From NCBI GenBank assembly GCA_963693315.1, contig OY856186.1:129129143-129193142 (forward strand): a stretch of 64,000 bases of DNA. Reading direction: 5' to 3'. The notes beneath the pieces were generated by a model that was not told where the DNA came from, made no database searches, and saw nothing but the letters and a program-made list of their open reading frames with translations. A program made the position numbers and the translations under genes. This DNA comes from Diogma glabrata (Eukaryota; Arthropoda; Insecta; Diptera; Cylindrotomidae). Positions 1 through 10,464 of the stretch are shown one piece after another (position 1 is the first letter of the stretch; the number at the start of each line of letters is the position of its first letter).

Positions 1-1270
1 AAACTATCGTCTTACTAAAATTGAGTTGAAAAAAATTAATGGTGAATTGACGGAGTGGTTGAGCTTCTGGTCCCAATTTCAGAAAAAAGATGATGATGAT
101 CAAATACATGTGGTTGATAAACTTCATTATTTGATTATTGTTCCACTATTGTTTGACACGCGAGAGCTAGGGATGTCGTTGAAATTTTTTCACAAACTGA
201 GGAAAAATATCAAAAAGCTGTTGGTGCACTAGTAGAAAGATTTGGCAATAAAGAGTTATTAGCTGAAGTCTATGTGCGCGAACTGCTAAAGATGATAATA
301 AATAATGCTCTTTTATTTGCAATAATATAAAAATATCGGAAATGTACGATATGTTAAAAACTTATTTTCGAGCATTAGAATCAATGGGTATTAAATTAAA
401 TGAAAATTTTTCGTGGTTGTATTCTTTAGTGAACTCTAGTTTGCCCGATAAAATATTACGTGCATGGCAAAAAAGTCATTTGTCCTACAATTCTGAAGCG
501 GGACAACATAATAAGACCCATCTTGATAATTTGACGTTGTTTTTAAATCATGAAGTAAAAGCCGAGGAGAAGAGGTTTTAGTGAAGACTATTTTTGCTAC
601 TGAAGGGGTTATAAGGGGTAATGAGATTGATCCAAATACTGATAAAAATATAAATGCTGCAAGTAGTTTATGCACGCAGGACGTGCAGGACTTCAAACGT
701 TAGTGGTTAACATAGTTGGACAAAGCGCAAGTAAGCGGTTTGAGTTTTGATTGATTTTGGAACACAAATTTATTTAGCCTATGGTTTTTTCCGTAAACGC
801 AACACATTTGTTTGTATCACAGTCAAAAGTTCGAAATGAAATATTTGGCTACCAAAGATGGTCATGTTTAAAGTCTATCTTTAAACAAGTGTCTTCATAA
901 AGATCCCAATCTTATTGCGATAATACCATCATTATTATTAAAATTTAGAATGAACATCATTGGCGTCATATCAGACACAAAACGGGCTTTCTACAAATAG
1001 AAATAAATGTGTCTGATTCGTATTTTGGGGTGTATATCACCAACAGTCAGAAGAATCAACAAAAAATTAAAGGTAATTTAACAGTTACTGAATGTAAAAT
1101 TGGAAAGAATATATTGATTTAATTGGTACAAGAGGAAAGTTTTCCTCAAATACAAGAAAAGATTCATTTGAATTTTAAAACTTTTGAAGATAAAAATAGA
1201 ATTGTAAGACTTAAAACGAAGTTGGCTTATGGCAATTATTCTTATTTTGCGTTCTTTTTTTAAGAGTTAT
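1..1270 (+). pseudogene. Decayed BEL/Pao retrotransposon: gag, protease and RT fragments
   Basis: Old BEL/Pao copy, frameshifted and internally deleted. Nucleotides 1-580 read as a DUF1759-type gag (ELTEWLSFWSQFQ, then VGALVERFGNKELLAE after a frameshift near 180, then the stretch from 342). Around 735-850 an aspartic-protease remnant reads DFGTQIYLA, where a D-S-G motif would be expected. Around 940-1010 an RT remnant reads GVISDTKRAFLQIE. RNase H and most of RT are missing. From about 1085 the frame resumes just before the integrase (QEESFPQIQE, then RIVRLKTKLAYG). It is then cut by the young BEL element at 1271 and continues at 9914. Seen: motif order. Known: these belong to BEL/Pao pol. 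Inferred: one single original insertion. Confidence 0.8.
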
Positions 1271-1739
1271 TGTTCGGGTAGTGAATAAAATCAATTGTTA
1301 TACACTACAATAACGTTCCGAAGGTAACCCCTAATATCACTTGTGGACTGTATCTTCTAAATTGCACCAAGTTCACAATTAAGAGAATCAAGTTATAGAT
1401 TTAAACATAAAATCTTTAAAAATCTTTATTTAGAATCTTTATTTAATTTTTTAATTTGAAATTGTTTAGTTTACAATAAATAATTGAAACTTATAGCCAG
1501 AAGATTTGTTAAACGAATGATTATAAAAATTTAATCACAAAAAATTATTGATAAATAACTGAAGTTATATAATGCAAATACATGAATTTGAACATATTAA
1601 GTTATGAGTGTGTTTTTTTATATAATTTAAATTTATATAATGCAAAACATAAATTTATATGTATTTGTGTATTTTTTTATTATTTGTTTTACAACCCAAT
1701 AAATTATAATTTTAAAGGTGACTCTTTCCCGCTGGAACA
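1271..1739 (-). repeat. 3' LTR of the young BEL/Pao element
   Basis: Matches 9445-9913 at an offset of 8174 with one difference found by eye. It has short terminal inverted repeats TGTTC/GAACA. The gag-pol stop codon (1704-1706) lies inside this LTR, so the last ~12 codons of pol are LTR-encoded. Confidence 0.95.
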
Positions 1740-4700
1740 TTCCGCCACCCTTGAATCAGTTGATTCAACAGGAAGAAGAACCAACTTATTAATTGGTCTA
1801 CGTAGTAATCCAGTTGATGTTTTTATGTCGACGACGCGAACTAATCCATCATTGCCTTGATGTTGCTCTGTTACACGACCAATAATCCATTTAGTAGGCG
1901 GTAAGTTTGCATCTTTAATAAGTACAATATCATTTTGTTGAATATTTCGCCTGAGACCAAGCCATTTATTTCGTAATTGAAGTGACGTTAAATATTCAGC
2001 TTGCCACCGATTCCAAAAATGTTGAACAAATTGCTGAACTAATTTCCATCTCTCATTATACGATAATTTAACATCGAGATATGATGATTCTGGAACTACT
2101 GTTAATGGGCATCCAATCAAGAAATGACCAGGTGTTAAAGCATCTATTTCTTCGTTTGACATTGAGCAAAGTGGCCGCGAGTTCAAAATTGCTTCTATTT
2201 GAACCAACAATGTCCGCATTTCATCAATTGTCAATAGTGATTGACCAATGACTCTATATAGATGGAATTTGGCTGATTTAATGGCAGCCTCCCAGAGGCC
2301 ACCAAAAGTTGGAGCACTTGGTGGGTTAAAGTGCCAGTTGATCCGGTCAGCTAGAAGAATATTGGAAATAAGATTAGAATTTTTATTTAAGTTTAAGTAA
2401 AATTCTCGTAATGTATTGTTCGCTCCTACAAAATTGGTGCCATTGTCCGAGTAAATGTCTGAACATAGTCCTCGTCGAGCAACAAATCTTTTTAAAGTTG
2501 CCAAAAAACTTTCGGTTGTCATATCATATGACAATTCTATATGTACTGCTTTAGTACTCATACACACAAATATACAAATGTAAGCCTTTTGTGGATGTTG
2601 ACCTCTACGTCTGGTAAGTAAGACTGAAAGTGGACCAGCGTAGTCAATTCCAACCTTAAGAAATGGTCGAAAATACTCCACCCTTGATTTTGGTAAGTCA
2701 GCCATTGTCTGTTCTTCTACCTTCCCACGATGTCTGCAGCATGTAACACACATATTTAAAACCCTTCTGGCAATATCTGAACCTCGCAAAAACCAATATT
2801 GTTGTCTACTTGCATGCACCATTAGTGAAATACCTGCATGTTTGAGCTTTAGATGTAGATCACGCATTATGATGAACGATAGATGTCCCTTTCCAAACAT
2901 AAGCATTGGATGTTTCATGTTATAACTAGCATTAGACTCTTCTATTCTTCCTCCCATTCTAAGAATTCCAAAGTTATCCAGAAATGGACTCATTTTTTTT
3001 AACGGGCTCTGTTTACTCACAGGTTGATCCAAAATCACACAGTCAATCTCTTCCTTAAAACATTTTTTTTGATGAATTCTCACCACTACTCTTTCAGCTT
3101 CATTGATTTCCAGTGGTGTAAGTTCTCCAGACGTTCGTTGTTTCTTAGTATTACACACAATGTTAATGAAGCGTTGAATATAGGCTACAACCCTTAATAA
3201 CTTGTTAAAACTGGACATTTTTTCTATAAGATTGTCCAAAATGGGGCTTTCAACAATTTGATTCTTTAAACAAACCGTTTCTGAAGAGCGTTCTTCAAAA
3301 AATTCATTATTATTTAGTGGTACATCTTGAGGCCAATTTGCATGAGTTTCACTCAACCACGATGGACCACTCCACCATAAATTGAAATTCACCAGCTGAG
3401 TAGGGCTTAACCCTCTAGACGCGCAATCTGCAGGATTGTCAGCTGATTTAATATGACGCCAACACTCTCGATGCAAGTTGTTCAAAATTTCGGATGTACG
3501 ATTTCCGACGAAAGTTTTCCAACGATTTGGAAGATCTGATAGCCAATCCAAAACTATCGTTGAATCAGTCCATGCTGTAACGCTGCTTATATTCATTTGA
3601 AGTGCCGACTTAACTTTAACTAGTAACCTTGATAGCAATAACGCTCCACATAATTCCAATCGAGGAATGGAAAGTTGCTTGATGGGAGCTACTTTTGTCT
3701 TAGCTGTTATCAATGTAACTACGAAATAACCTTCACTTAGTTTAACACGGCAATATACTGCTGCGGCATATGCATGTTTGCTAGCATCGCAAAAACCGTG
3801 CAACTCAATATTGTCGCTACTAGTATGCAACCATCTTGGAATATTTATCAATTGCAAGTCATATAATTCACTTCTTATTTCTAACCACTTCTGCTTATAT
3901 TCCGGTGCCAGTTCCTCATCCCAATCTAGTTTTTGTAGCCAAAGGCTCTGAAAAAATATTTTAACTCGAACAATTGATGGAGCTAGCCACCCAAGTGGGT
4001 CAAAAATTCGACTAGCTTCAGACAATATAACTCTTTTAGTTGCTATTACATCCAAATTCAAGCTGACCTGGAACTTGAAATCATCACCGCTTGGATTCCA
4101 TTGTAAACCCAAAACCTTTAAATCGGTTGACCTTTCTTCTATAGGTTTTGGATCAGAATTTATGATGACATTATCAAGGACGGAATTAGAATTCGAAGAA
4201 AATTTTCGCATATTGAACCCTGCCTTGGATAAAACTTCTAGTATTGAAAGTTTCAAGTTTTGAAGATCTATCACATCATTCGCTCCTGTCATTAAATCGT
4301 CAACATATATATCATTGCCAATTATCCTTGATATATCAGGATTTATATCTTTATGATCAAGCGAAAGTTGATACAGTGAGCGTGTGGCTAAATATGGTGC
4401 ACATGAAGTGCCATAGGTAACCGTTAAAAGCTGGTAGTGATCCATAGGTGCTGCTACATCTTCTCTCCACACAATTTTTTGATATTTTGTATCCTTTGGA
4501 TCTACCCAAATTTGCCGATACATTTTCTCTATATCACCACATAGAACCAACTTATGCTTTCTAAATCTTAGCAGAATATTATGTAAAGTATCTTGAACTA
4601 CAGGCCCAACCATTAATTCTTCATTCAAAGATGCATTTTGTGTTGTGTGGGCAGATGCATCAAACACTACTCTTAGTTTCGTAGTGCTACTTCTTTCCTT

Positions 4701-6896
4701 TAGAACACCATGATGTGGTAAAAAATAACCATCCGTTGAATTATTATTTGGTGGAATTTTGATCATGTGACCGAGATCTTCATACTCTTTCATAAATGAT
4801 TTATATAACTGAGCATATTCTTGATTACGAACAAATTTGCGTTCCAATGCTCGTTGTCTTTGTATTGCAATAACTAATGTACTTTCTATTTGTGGATGGT
4901 CTCTTTTAAACGGTAGTTTCACACAAAATTTTCCATCTCCACATCTTTTAGTGTTAGTTATGAAATGGTCTTCACACCTTTGCTCTTCAATTGATCTAAA
5001 TTTTGTAGATGGGACCTCTTCGATTTCCCAAAATCTCCTCAAGCTTTTGTCGACATCACACTCAGTATACAGACTTGTAATAGTTGACTCTTCAGCTGAC
5101 TCTATTGGTCCAGACACAATCCATCCTAAAACTGTATTCTGCGCAATAGGTTGATTTTCAGCGCCAACTAATTTCCCATTGCATAAGAAATTAAAAAGCT
5201 GATCTGCACCTATAATTAGATCAATTCTTTTAGGTTGATTAAAATTAGGGTCAGCTAATTTCAATAGTTTAATATGTTCCCAATTTTCGATATTTATGGT
5301 TGAACTGGGAAGTGTTGATGTAAGTTTTGATACGATTAGAGCCTGAAGTTCAAATACACTATCGGAATTAATTGTAGATTTTAAACTGATTGAAACAATA
5401 CCACGAGAACAACCGGCTTCAGTTTGACCCATCCCTGATATGGTGACACGAGCGCTTCTTCTTGGAATTTGCAATCTTTGGACTAGTGATTCTGTTACAA
5501 AAGATGCTTGAGAACCTGAGTCCAATAATGCGCAGCATTCTTGGTATTCACCAAATTTGGTTTTGATTTGAACCATTGCTGTTGGTAATAAAGCCTTTGG
5601 AAACTGGCTTGAAATACGATATGATTCAATATTACTATTTTGAGAAAGTTGTGTTTGGTTACTGTGTAGCGACGTATTTTCATTAATTTTATCATTTAAA
5701 ACTTGCGTATTTGTTGAACAATGTGATTTAATATTTGTGTTCTCACCTACACTATCAGTTGTTTCCAGATGTAACATAGTATTATGTTTCCGTTTACATA
5801 GCTGGCACCGTTTGCGTGACATACATTGATAAACTCCGTGTGACTTATTTAGACAATTAAAGCATCGATTATTCGTTTTGATGTATATTCTACGATCTTC
5901 AATTGACATTCCACTAAATTTTGGACAGTTGAAAAAACTATGTTCTGCTTCACATACAGGACACGTTTCACTCGATGTTGCTACCATACCCTTGATTGGT
6001 GTATTTCTATTAGTATTTGAGGGACGAATGAAAGATTGTAATGATTGCAGAGAGTCTGCTCGCTCACCTAAGAATTTAAAGAAATCCATAATGGTTGGAA
6101 AATCTTTGCTCGTGGAAGCTTGTGACCAAAGCCTTTGGCTTTCAGGATCCAGTTTGTTCAATAGCATAAATATAAGCCATGGATCACGTGATTCCGCTTG
6201 TGAGCCCATCGCTTTTAGTCCACGAATTACTTCATCAGACTTATCTAATAATCTTCTTATGTTCGTCGCATCAGCTATCTTCAAAGAGGGTTGATCGGTA
6301 AATGTTTTAATGAAGGAACTAACTATATGCTTTTTGTGATCATACCTTTGGCAAAGCTTTTGAAATGCTTCAAGATAGCCAGCATCACTTACAGGAAGGT
6401 GTGTTAACAGACTTAGAGCTTCACCCCTTAGAAAAGTTTTAAGATACTGAAACTTCTCAACCGGTTTTATTGTTGCATTTGAATGTATAGTGGCATGAAA
6501 TAAATCATAAAATGATTGCCATTCGGTAAAATCACCACTAAAAGGTGGAATTTGTATTTTTGGTAATTTAACTTCGGACTGTGAGCTTGTTGAGTTATTG
6601 ATGGAGAAAGAAAAATCATTGGATATAGCAAGCTTACGAATCCAATTGTTCAAAGTTGAAACCACTAAATAATAGCTTTCTTCAAAATCTCCAATTTCTG
6701 ATGCTATGACTTCTTCTTTATCAAAAATAAGCGCTTCTGTTTTAGAGAACTCATCCAGAAATTTTTCAGCAGACACGAGACGCACCTTTAAGTCTTCAAT
6801 ATCAGTTTCAGCTGTTATGGTAGGCAAATAGTTGACTAGACCAGTCATTCGTCCCTTAAGACTTGAACGCGTACCTTTAAGACTTTTTAAACTCAT
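1704..6896 (-). CDS. BEL/Pao gag-pol polyprotein, 1730 aa, uninterrupted
   Basis: Single frame starting at the ATG whose complement ends at 6896. Domains in order: DUF1759-type gag near residues 110-270 (LPKIQIPPFSGD); cysteine/histidine knuckles near 311-377 (CPVC, CFNCLNKSHGVYQC, CQLCKRKH); retropepsin-like protease near 456 (LLDSGSQASFV); reverse transcriptase near 700-950 with the catalytic box IYVDDL near 862; A17/RNase H region (HGFCDASKHAYAAAVYCRV) near 1040; integrase zinc-binding region near 1360-1400; integrase core near 1410-1590 with DNGTNFVG near 1483 and a later GGLWEAAIKSAK; and a C-terminal DUF5641-like tail. All catalytic boxes I checked are conserved and no stop or frameshift is present. 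This length and fused gag-pol layout are usual for the superfamily. An upstream in-frame start was not examined because the leader has stops. Confidence 0.95.
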   Translation of the reverse strand: MSLKSLKGTRSSLKGRMTGLVNYLPTITAETDIEDLKVRLVSAEKFLDEFSKTEALIFDKEEVIASEIGDFEESYYLVVSTLNNWIRKLAISNDFSFSINNSTSSQSEVKLPKIQIPPFSGDFTEWQSFYDLFHATIHSNATIKPVEKFQYLKTFLRGEALSLLTHLPVSDAGYLEAFQKLCQRYDHKKHIVSSFIKTFTDQPSLKIADATNIRRLLDKSDEVIRGLKAMGSQAESRDPWLIFMLLNKLDPESQRLWSQASTSKDFPTIMDFFKFLGERADSLQSLQSFIRPSNTNRNTPIKGMVATSSETCPVCEAEHSFFNCPKFSGMSIEDRRIYIKTNNRCFNCLNKSHGVYQCMSRKRCQLCKRKHNTMLHLETTDSVGENTNIKSHCSTNTQVLNDKINENTSLHSNQTQLSQNSNIESYRISSQFPKALLPTAMVQIKTKFGEYQECCALLDSGSQASFVTESLVQRLQIPRRSARVTISGMGQTEAGCSRGIVSISLKSTINSDSVFELQALIVSKLTSTLPSSTINIENWEHIKLLKLADPNFNQPKRIDLIIGADQLFNFLCNGKLVGAENQPIAQNTVLGWIVSGPIESAEESTITSLYTECDVDKSLRRFWEIEEVPSTKFRSIEEQRCEDHFITNTKRCGDGKFCVKLPFKRDHPQIESTLVIAIQRQRALERKFVRNQEYAQLYKSFMKEYEDLGHMIKIPPNNNSTDGYFLPHHGVLKERSSTTKLRVVFDASAHTTQNASLNEELMVGPVVQDTLHNILLRFRKHKLVLCGDIEKMYRQIWVDPKDTKYQKIVWREDVAAPMDHYQLLTVTYGTSCAPYLATRSLYQLSLDHKDINPDISRIIGNDIYVDDLMTGANDVIDLQNLKLSILEVLSKAGFNMRKFSSNSNSVLDNVIINSDPKPIEERSTDLKVLGLQWNPSGDDFKFQVSLNLDVIATKRVILSEASRIFDPLGWLAPSIVRVKIFFQSLWLQKLDWDEELAPEYKQKWLEIRSELYDLQLINIPRWLHTSSDNIELHGFCDASKHAYAAAVYCRVKLSEGYFVVTLITAKTKVAPIKQLSIPRLELCGALLLSRLLVKVKSALQMNISSVTAWTDSTIVLDWLSDLPNRWKTFVGNRTSEILNNLHRECWRHIKSADNPADCASRGLSPTQLVNFNLWWSGPSWLSETHANWPQDVPLNNNEFFEERSSETVCLKNQIVESPILDNLIEKMSSFNKLLRVVAYIQRFINIVCNTKKQRTSGELTPLEINEAERVVVRIHQKKCFKEEIDCVILDQPVSKQSPLKKMSPFLDNFGILRMGGRIEESNASYNMKHPMLMFGKGHLSFIIMRDLHLKLKHAGISLMVHASRQQYWFLRGSDIARRVLNMCVTCCRHRGKVEEQTMADLPKSRVEYFRPFLKVGIDYAGPLSVLLTRRRGQHPQKAYICIFVCMSTKAVHIELSYDMTTESFLATLKRFVARRGLCSDIYSDNGTNFVGANNTLREFYLNLNKNSNLISNILLADRINWHFNPPSAPTFGGLWEAAIKSAKFHLYRVIGQSLLTIDEMRTLLVQIEAILNSRPLCSMSNEEIDALTPGHFLIGCPLTVVPESSYLDVKLSYNERWKLVQQFVQHFWNRWQAEYLTSLQLRNKWLGLRRNIQQNDIVLIKDANLPPTKWIIGRVTEQHQGNDGLVRVVDIKTSTGLLRRPINKLVLLPVESTDSRVAECSSGKESPLKL
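1740..1752 (-). other. Candidate polypurine tract
   Basis: Read on the - strand this is AAGGGTGGCGGAA, purine-rich and directly adjacent to the 3' LTR. That is the position where plus-strand DNA synthesis is primed in LTR retrotransposons. It overlaps the end of the pol frame. Confidence 0.6.
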
Positions 6897-7058
6897 TGCG
6901 TATGTAATTCAATAAAATTTATTTACAAGTTAATTCACCGATTAATTAATTTATGAACGCGAACACAATTTTAATTTTTGTAATTATGTTTTACGAACAA
7001 TATAGATTTAAAAATGTTTGCAATATATTTTAGCTAATTTAACTGAAATATAAATAAT
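6897..7058 (-). other. Proximal leader of the young BEL element
   Basis: AT-rich, non-coding, between the gag ATG and the Penelope-like insertion. Its last 15 bases (7044-7058) are repeated exactly at 8837-8851 and are the target duplication of that insertion. Confidence 0.8.
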
Positions 7059-7082
7059 AGTATATTGTAGGCTTTTATATTA

Positions 7083-7702
7083 ATTTTATTATAAATATAT
7101 TGGGAATAGAGCCTATTTAAAAACAAATTAATTATTTTAAATTAAAATGTATATTTTACGTTTCGGCAAACATCCTTTGCCATTTTCAAAAAAATTATTA
7201 CAAAATTTTTTAAAAAATTAACAAACAACATCAACAACATTCGTTGAAGAAAAAATTATATATACAAAAACAAAAAACACTACAAAGAATATAATTTTAA
7301 TTTTCAAAAAATAATAAAATTTGTTTGTTGAATGGTTACTAAATTCAAAAAACTATAATTCATACCCTGATGTAAAATATTCAACAATATTAAATTTTTT
7401 AAAATTATTAACACAAAATAAATAATTCAATGCAAAAAATATCAATTGTTTATAATATTATTATAAGAATTTCCTATATACACCGAATCATTCTGTTTGT
7501 TTAAACAATTAGGATTCTTTTTAATGTATATCATCTCAAGAATTTTTCGTTTTTGCAAATTTGATTCCCTGGCTAAAATTTTAATATTTTCATAGTTGAT
7601 TTTATGATTCATATTGTATAAATGATGTGAAAGAGCACTATTTTTGTCATCATCAACAAAATTAATTTCTGGATTGACATATCTTGCACCATTCGAATGC
7701 TG
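7083..7702 (-). repeat. Left arm of Penelope-like inverted repeat
   Basis: Reverse complement of 8217-8837, apparently near-identical over ~620 bp. It includes an antisense copy of the C-terminal part of the GIY-YIG domain and the whole 3' region. The spacer between arms is about 514 bp. Confidence 0.9.
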
Positions 7703-8478
7703 ACAAACAAACTTGGTCTGGACGCTATCTAAATTTCAATTCTTGTCTCCCTTTCTCTTACAAAAGAAATACCATTCAAATGTTAACAGAAAAAATTATG
7801 ACATTATCAGATAAAATTTTCCATTCAAAAAACTTTAATTTATTAAAATCGACCCTTAGCAAAAATGGCTATCCTTATTATTTAGTTACAAACATTATTA
7901 AAAACACAATTACCAAACTTTCTAATAATGCGGATCCTTTAGTTTTATCAACTCCTGTTAATTTAGATGGTGACACTTTTAAATATATTTCCATTCCTTA
8001 TATTAAGTGTTTATTTGAAAAAATTCAAAATTTATTAAAACCTTATAATATAAAAATTGTTGGAAGAAGCGATATTAATTTTTATAAATTGTTTTTCACT
8101 AAATTAAAAGACAAAGTTCCTTTTGGTAAACAATCTGAGTTAGTTTATAAAATTTTTTGTGAATGTGATTCTTTTTATATTGGACAAACTAAGCAATGGC
8201 TTGAAAAACGGGTATATCAGCATTCGAATGGTGCAAGATATGTCAATCCAGAAATTAATTTTGTTGATGATGACAAAAATAGTGCTCTTTCACATCATTT
8301 ATACAATATGAATCATAAAATCAACTATGAAAATATTAAAATTTTAGCCAGGGAATCAAATTTGCAAAAACGAAAAATTCTTGAGATGATATACATTAAA
8401 AAGAATCCTAATTGTTTAAACAAACAGAATGATTCGGTGTATATAGGAAATTCTTATAATAATATTATAAACAATTGA
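7684..8478 (+). pseudogene. Penelope-like pol, C-terminal part with GIY-YIG endonuclease
   Basis: Open frame of 264 aa. Only the part from about residue 7 (nucleotide 7703) is true element sequence; the start codon lies in the inverted arm, so this start is not biological. SYKRNTIQMLTEKIMTLSD and LSKNGYPYYLV resemble the linker after the Penelope RT thumb. The GIY-YIG domain follows near residues 150-250: YKIFCECDSFYIGQT, then KRVYQHS, ending near LEMIYIKKNPNCLN. The RT domain is absent. In the family this nuclease nicks target DNA. The remnant is 5'-truncated and cannot encode RT. Confidence 0.85.
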
Positions 8479-8837
8479 TATTTTTTGCATTGAATTATTT
8501 ATTTTGTGTTAATAATTTTAAAAAATTTAATATTGTTGAATATTTTACATCAGGGTATGAATTATAGTTTTTTGAATTTAGTAACCATTCAACAAACAAA
8601 TTTTATTATTTTTTGAAAATTAAAATTATATTCTTTGTAGTGTTTTTTGTTTTTGTATATATAATTTTTTCTTCAACGAATGTTGTTGATGTTGTTTGTT
8701 AATTTTTTAAAAAATTTTGTAATAATTTTTTTGAAAATGGCAAAGGATGTTTGCCGAAACGTAAAATATACATTTTAATTTAAAATAATTAATTTGTTTT
8801 TAAATAGGCTCTATTCCCAATATATTTATAATAAAAT
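8217..8837 (+). repeat. Right arm of Penelope-like inverted repeat
   Basis: Pairs with 7083-7702. Contains the C-terminal GIY-YIG coding part to the stop at 8476-8478 and ~360 bp of AT-rich 3' region. A transcript across 7083-8837 could fold into a very long hairpin (inference). Confidence 0.9.
8731..8762 (+). ncRNA. Hammerhead-like motif in Penelope-like 3' region (degenerate)
   Basis: The order is TGAAAAT, then stem GGCAAA / TTTGCC closing a GGATG loop, then GAAACG. This matches the layout of a hammerhead core (CUGANGA, stem II, GAAA), but the first box is TGAAAA rather than CTGATGA. Penelope-like elements are known to carry hammerhead ribozymes in their pseudo-LTRs. An antisense copy lies at about 7158-7189. 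Activity is doubtful. Confidence 0.35.
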
Positions 8838-8851
8838 GAAATATAAATAAT

Positions 8852-9444
8852 CAATATTAAAGTTTTTAACAATAATTTTTAGTGTTTATGAAAATACACC
8901 AAATTCACGAATTTTTAACTGTGTCTCTTTCTTGAATCAATGTAATCAAGAATTCAAGCCAAAAAATTGTCCCGTATTATTAAACTGTAGAGTTTGGACG
9001 ATAATGGCTACGTAATTCCACTTTAAGATATACTGTTCACCACACAAAATATAACTTCTATATGTGGCCACAAATTTACGAAGCCGAACAATAATTTTCT
9101 TTTATAATTGATTAAAACAATAGAACAATATAAGCTTAAAATAGTTTTTCAATATATTTGAGTTTACTCTATCACCAATATCATTATTTTTTAAATAGTT
9201 TTAACAACGTTTATTCACTAAAATTCACTAAAATTGTCATATATGCTCAATAATTAAAGATAGATAACTTTCATTATATAAAATACAAAAGGAATGAAAT
9301 TATACTTATCTTATATGACTGAATGTAGTGTGAAAAAACGTCCAATTGTTTAACGTAGCTGGATCTCTTGGTTGAATCAATAATTCATGAACAACACTGG
9401 TTTGCAACGCGTTGATTTAAATATCTTGCTCGAATAGGACCAAA
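8852..9444 (-). other. Distal leader of the young BEL element
   Basis: Non-coding AT-rich leader between the 5' LTR and the Penelope-like insertion. No open frame or further repeat was recognised. With 6897-7058 the original leader was about 750 bp. Confidence 0.7.
9427..9442 (-). other. Candidate tRNA primer-binding site
   Basis: On the - strand, two bases after the 5' LTR, the sequence reads TGGTCCTATTCGAGCA. The initial TGG is expected for pairing with a tRNA 3' CCA. The rest resembles the 3' end of tRNA-Tyr with a small insertion, but that is from memory and unverified. Confidence 0.5.
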
Positions 9445-9913
9445 TGTTCGGGTAGTGAATAAAATCAATTGTTATACACTACAATAACGTTCCGAAGGTA
9501 ACCCCTAATATCACTTGTGGACTGTATCTTCTAAATTGCACCAAGTTCACAATTAAGAGAATCAAGTTATAGATTTAAACATAAAATCTTTAAAAATCTT
9601 TATTTAGAATCTTTATTTAATTTTTTAATTTGAAATTGTTTAGTTTACAATAAATAATTGAAACTTATAGCCAGAAGATTTGTTAAACGAATGATTATAA
9701 AAATTTAATCACAAAAAATTATTGATAAATAACTGAAGTTATATAATGCAAATACATGAATTTGAACATATTAAGTTATGTGTGTGTTTTTTTATATAAT
9801 TTAAATTTATATAATGCAAAACATAAATTTATATGTATTTGTGTATTTTTTTATTATTTGTTTTACAACCCAATAAATTATAATTTTAAAGGTGACTCTT
9901 TCCCGCTGGAACA
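9445..9913 (-). repeat. 5' LTR of the young BEL/Pao element
   Basis: 469 bp, TGTTC...GAACA, followed by the GTTAT duplication at 9914-9918. Single observed difference from the 3' LTR at 9781. It should contain the element promoter (known role of the 5' LTR); no specific promoter motif was resolved. Confidence 0.95.
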
Positions 9914-10334
9914 GTTATTACCTAATGATCATCACGTTGTGATTTTGATGATGCGACGCTATCACAAAAGACATTGCCATGGTGGGTTGAGTTTTTTACT
10001 ATCAAGAATTCGTAAAACGTTCTGGATAATAAATTCAAGAAAAGCAATCAAGAAGGTTATAAGAAATTGTGTAGTTTGTAAAAGATTAGATGGTAAAGCG
10101 AAAATGTTTCCAACCCCTCCTTTACCAAAAGGCATCGCATAGCTGATGTTAAAATATTTGAAATAATTGGAATTGATCTTGCTGGTCCATTGTTTACAAT
10201 AGCAAAAATGCTCGATGGCCTTGTTTAAATGTGCAGTATATCGTGCTGTGCATTTGAAACTGGTTACTTTACTGAGCACAAATGTTTTCCTTATGTCACT
10301 TCGTCGTTTTATTGCAAGAAGAGGTAGACCTAGC
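9914..10334 (+). pseudogene. Decayed BEL/Pao integrase, N-terminal and start of core
   Basis: Continuation of the old BEL copy from 1270. Reads LLPNDHHVV, YHKRHCHGG, then VIRNCVVCKRLDGKA, which is the H2C2 zinc-binding region of BEL integrase. A weaker frame follows with IIGIDLAGPLFT-like core sequence, then RRFIARRGRP at the end. It is broken by a frameshift or stop near 10140 and by an insertion at 10334, exactly where the next residues (IIYTDNGMNF) resume at 20041. Confidence 0.85.
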
Positions 10335-10464
10335 CAGTGGCGTCATTTCACCAAAATCTTAGGAGGGCGAGAATTTAAATGACATAAAAAGATTTTTTTC
10401 GTAAAACATAACATACACATTTTTATACACACATATATTTAAAAGCATTTAAATGTATCAACTT

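Larger units (their letters stand above)
7059..8836 (+). mobile_element. Penelope-like retroelement, 5'-truncated, with inverted partial copy
   Basis: Inserted in the BEL leader, with a 15-bp direct repeat on each side (TGAAATATAAATAAT at 7044-7058 and 8837-8851). The + strand half codes for the RT-to-endonuclease linker and a GIY-YIG endonuclease, then a 3' region. The first ~620 bp are an inverted copy of the same 3' region, so the insertion is a giant inverted repeat. Penelope-like elements are known for 5' truncation, variable target duplications and attached inverted partial copies. About 24 bp (7059-7082) lie between the target duplication and the left arm and are unexplained. Confidence 0.85.
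1271..9913 (-). mobile_element. Full-length young BEL/Pao LTR retrotransposon
   Basis: Two LTRs of 469 bp (1271-1739 and 9445-9913) start TGTTC and end GAACA. They are flanked by the 5-bp target duplication GTTAT at 1266-1270 and 9914-9918. As read, the LTRs differ only at 1607 (A) versus 9781 (T), which indicates a recent insertion. One gag-pol frame (1704-6896) has no internal stop. The leader between the 5' LTR (right side) and the gag ATG is interrupted by a Penelope-like insertion at 7059-8836. Flanking DNA on both sides is one older BEL copy in the opposite orientation. The coding part could still be functional, but the insertion in the leader may affect transcription or packaging (inference). 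Confidence 0.95.

Noticed and set aside
1582..1860. 92-codon + strand frame starting in the BEL LTR, repeated at 9756
   Set aside because: LTR sequence plus antisense of pol or the old integrase; the shared N-terminal part is just LTR.
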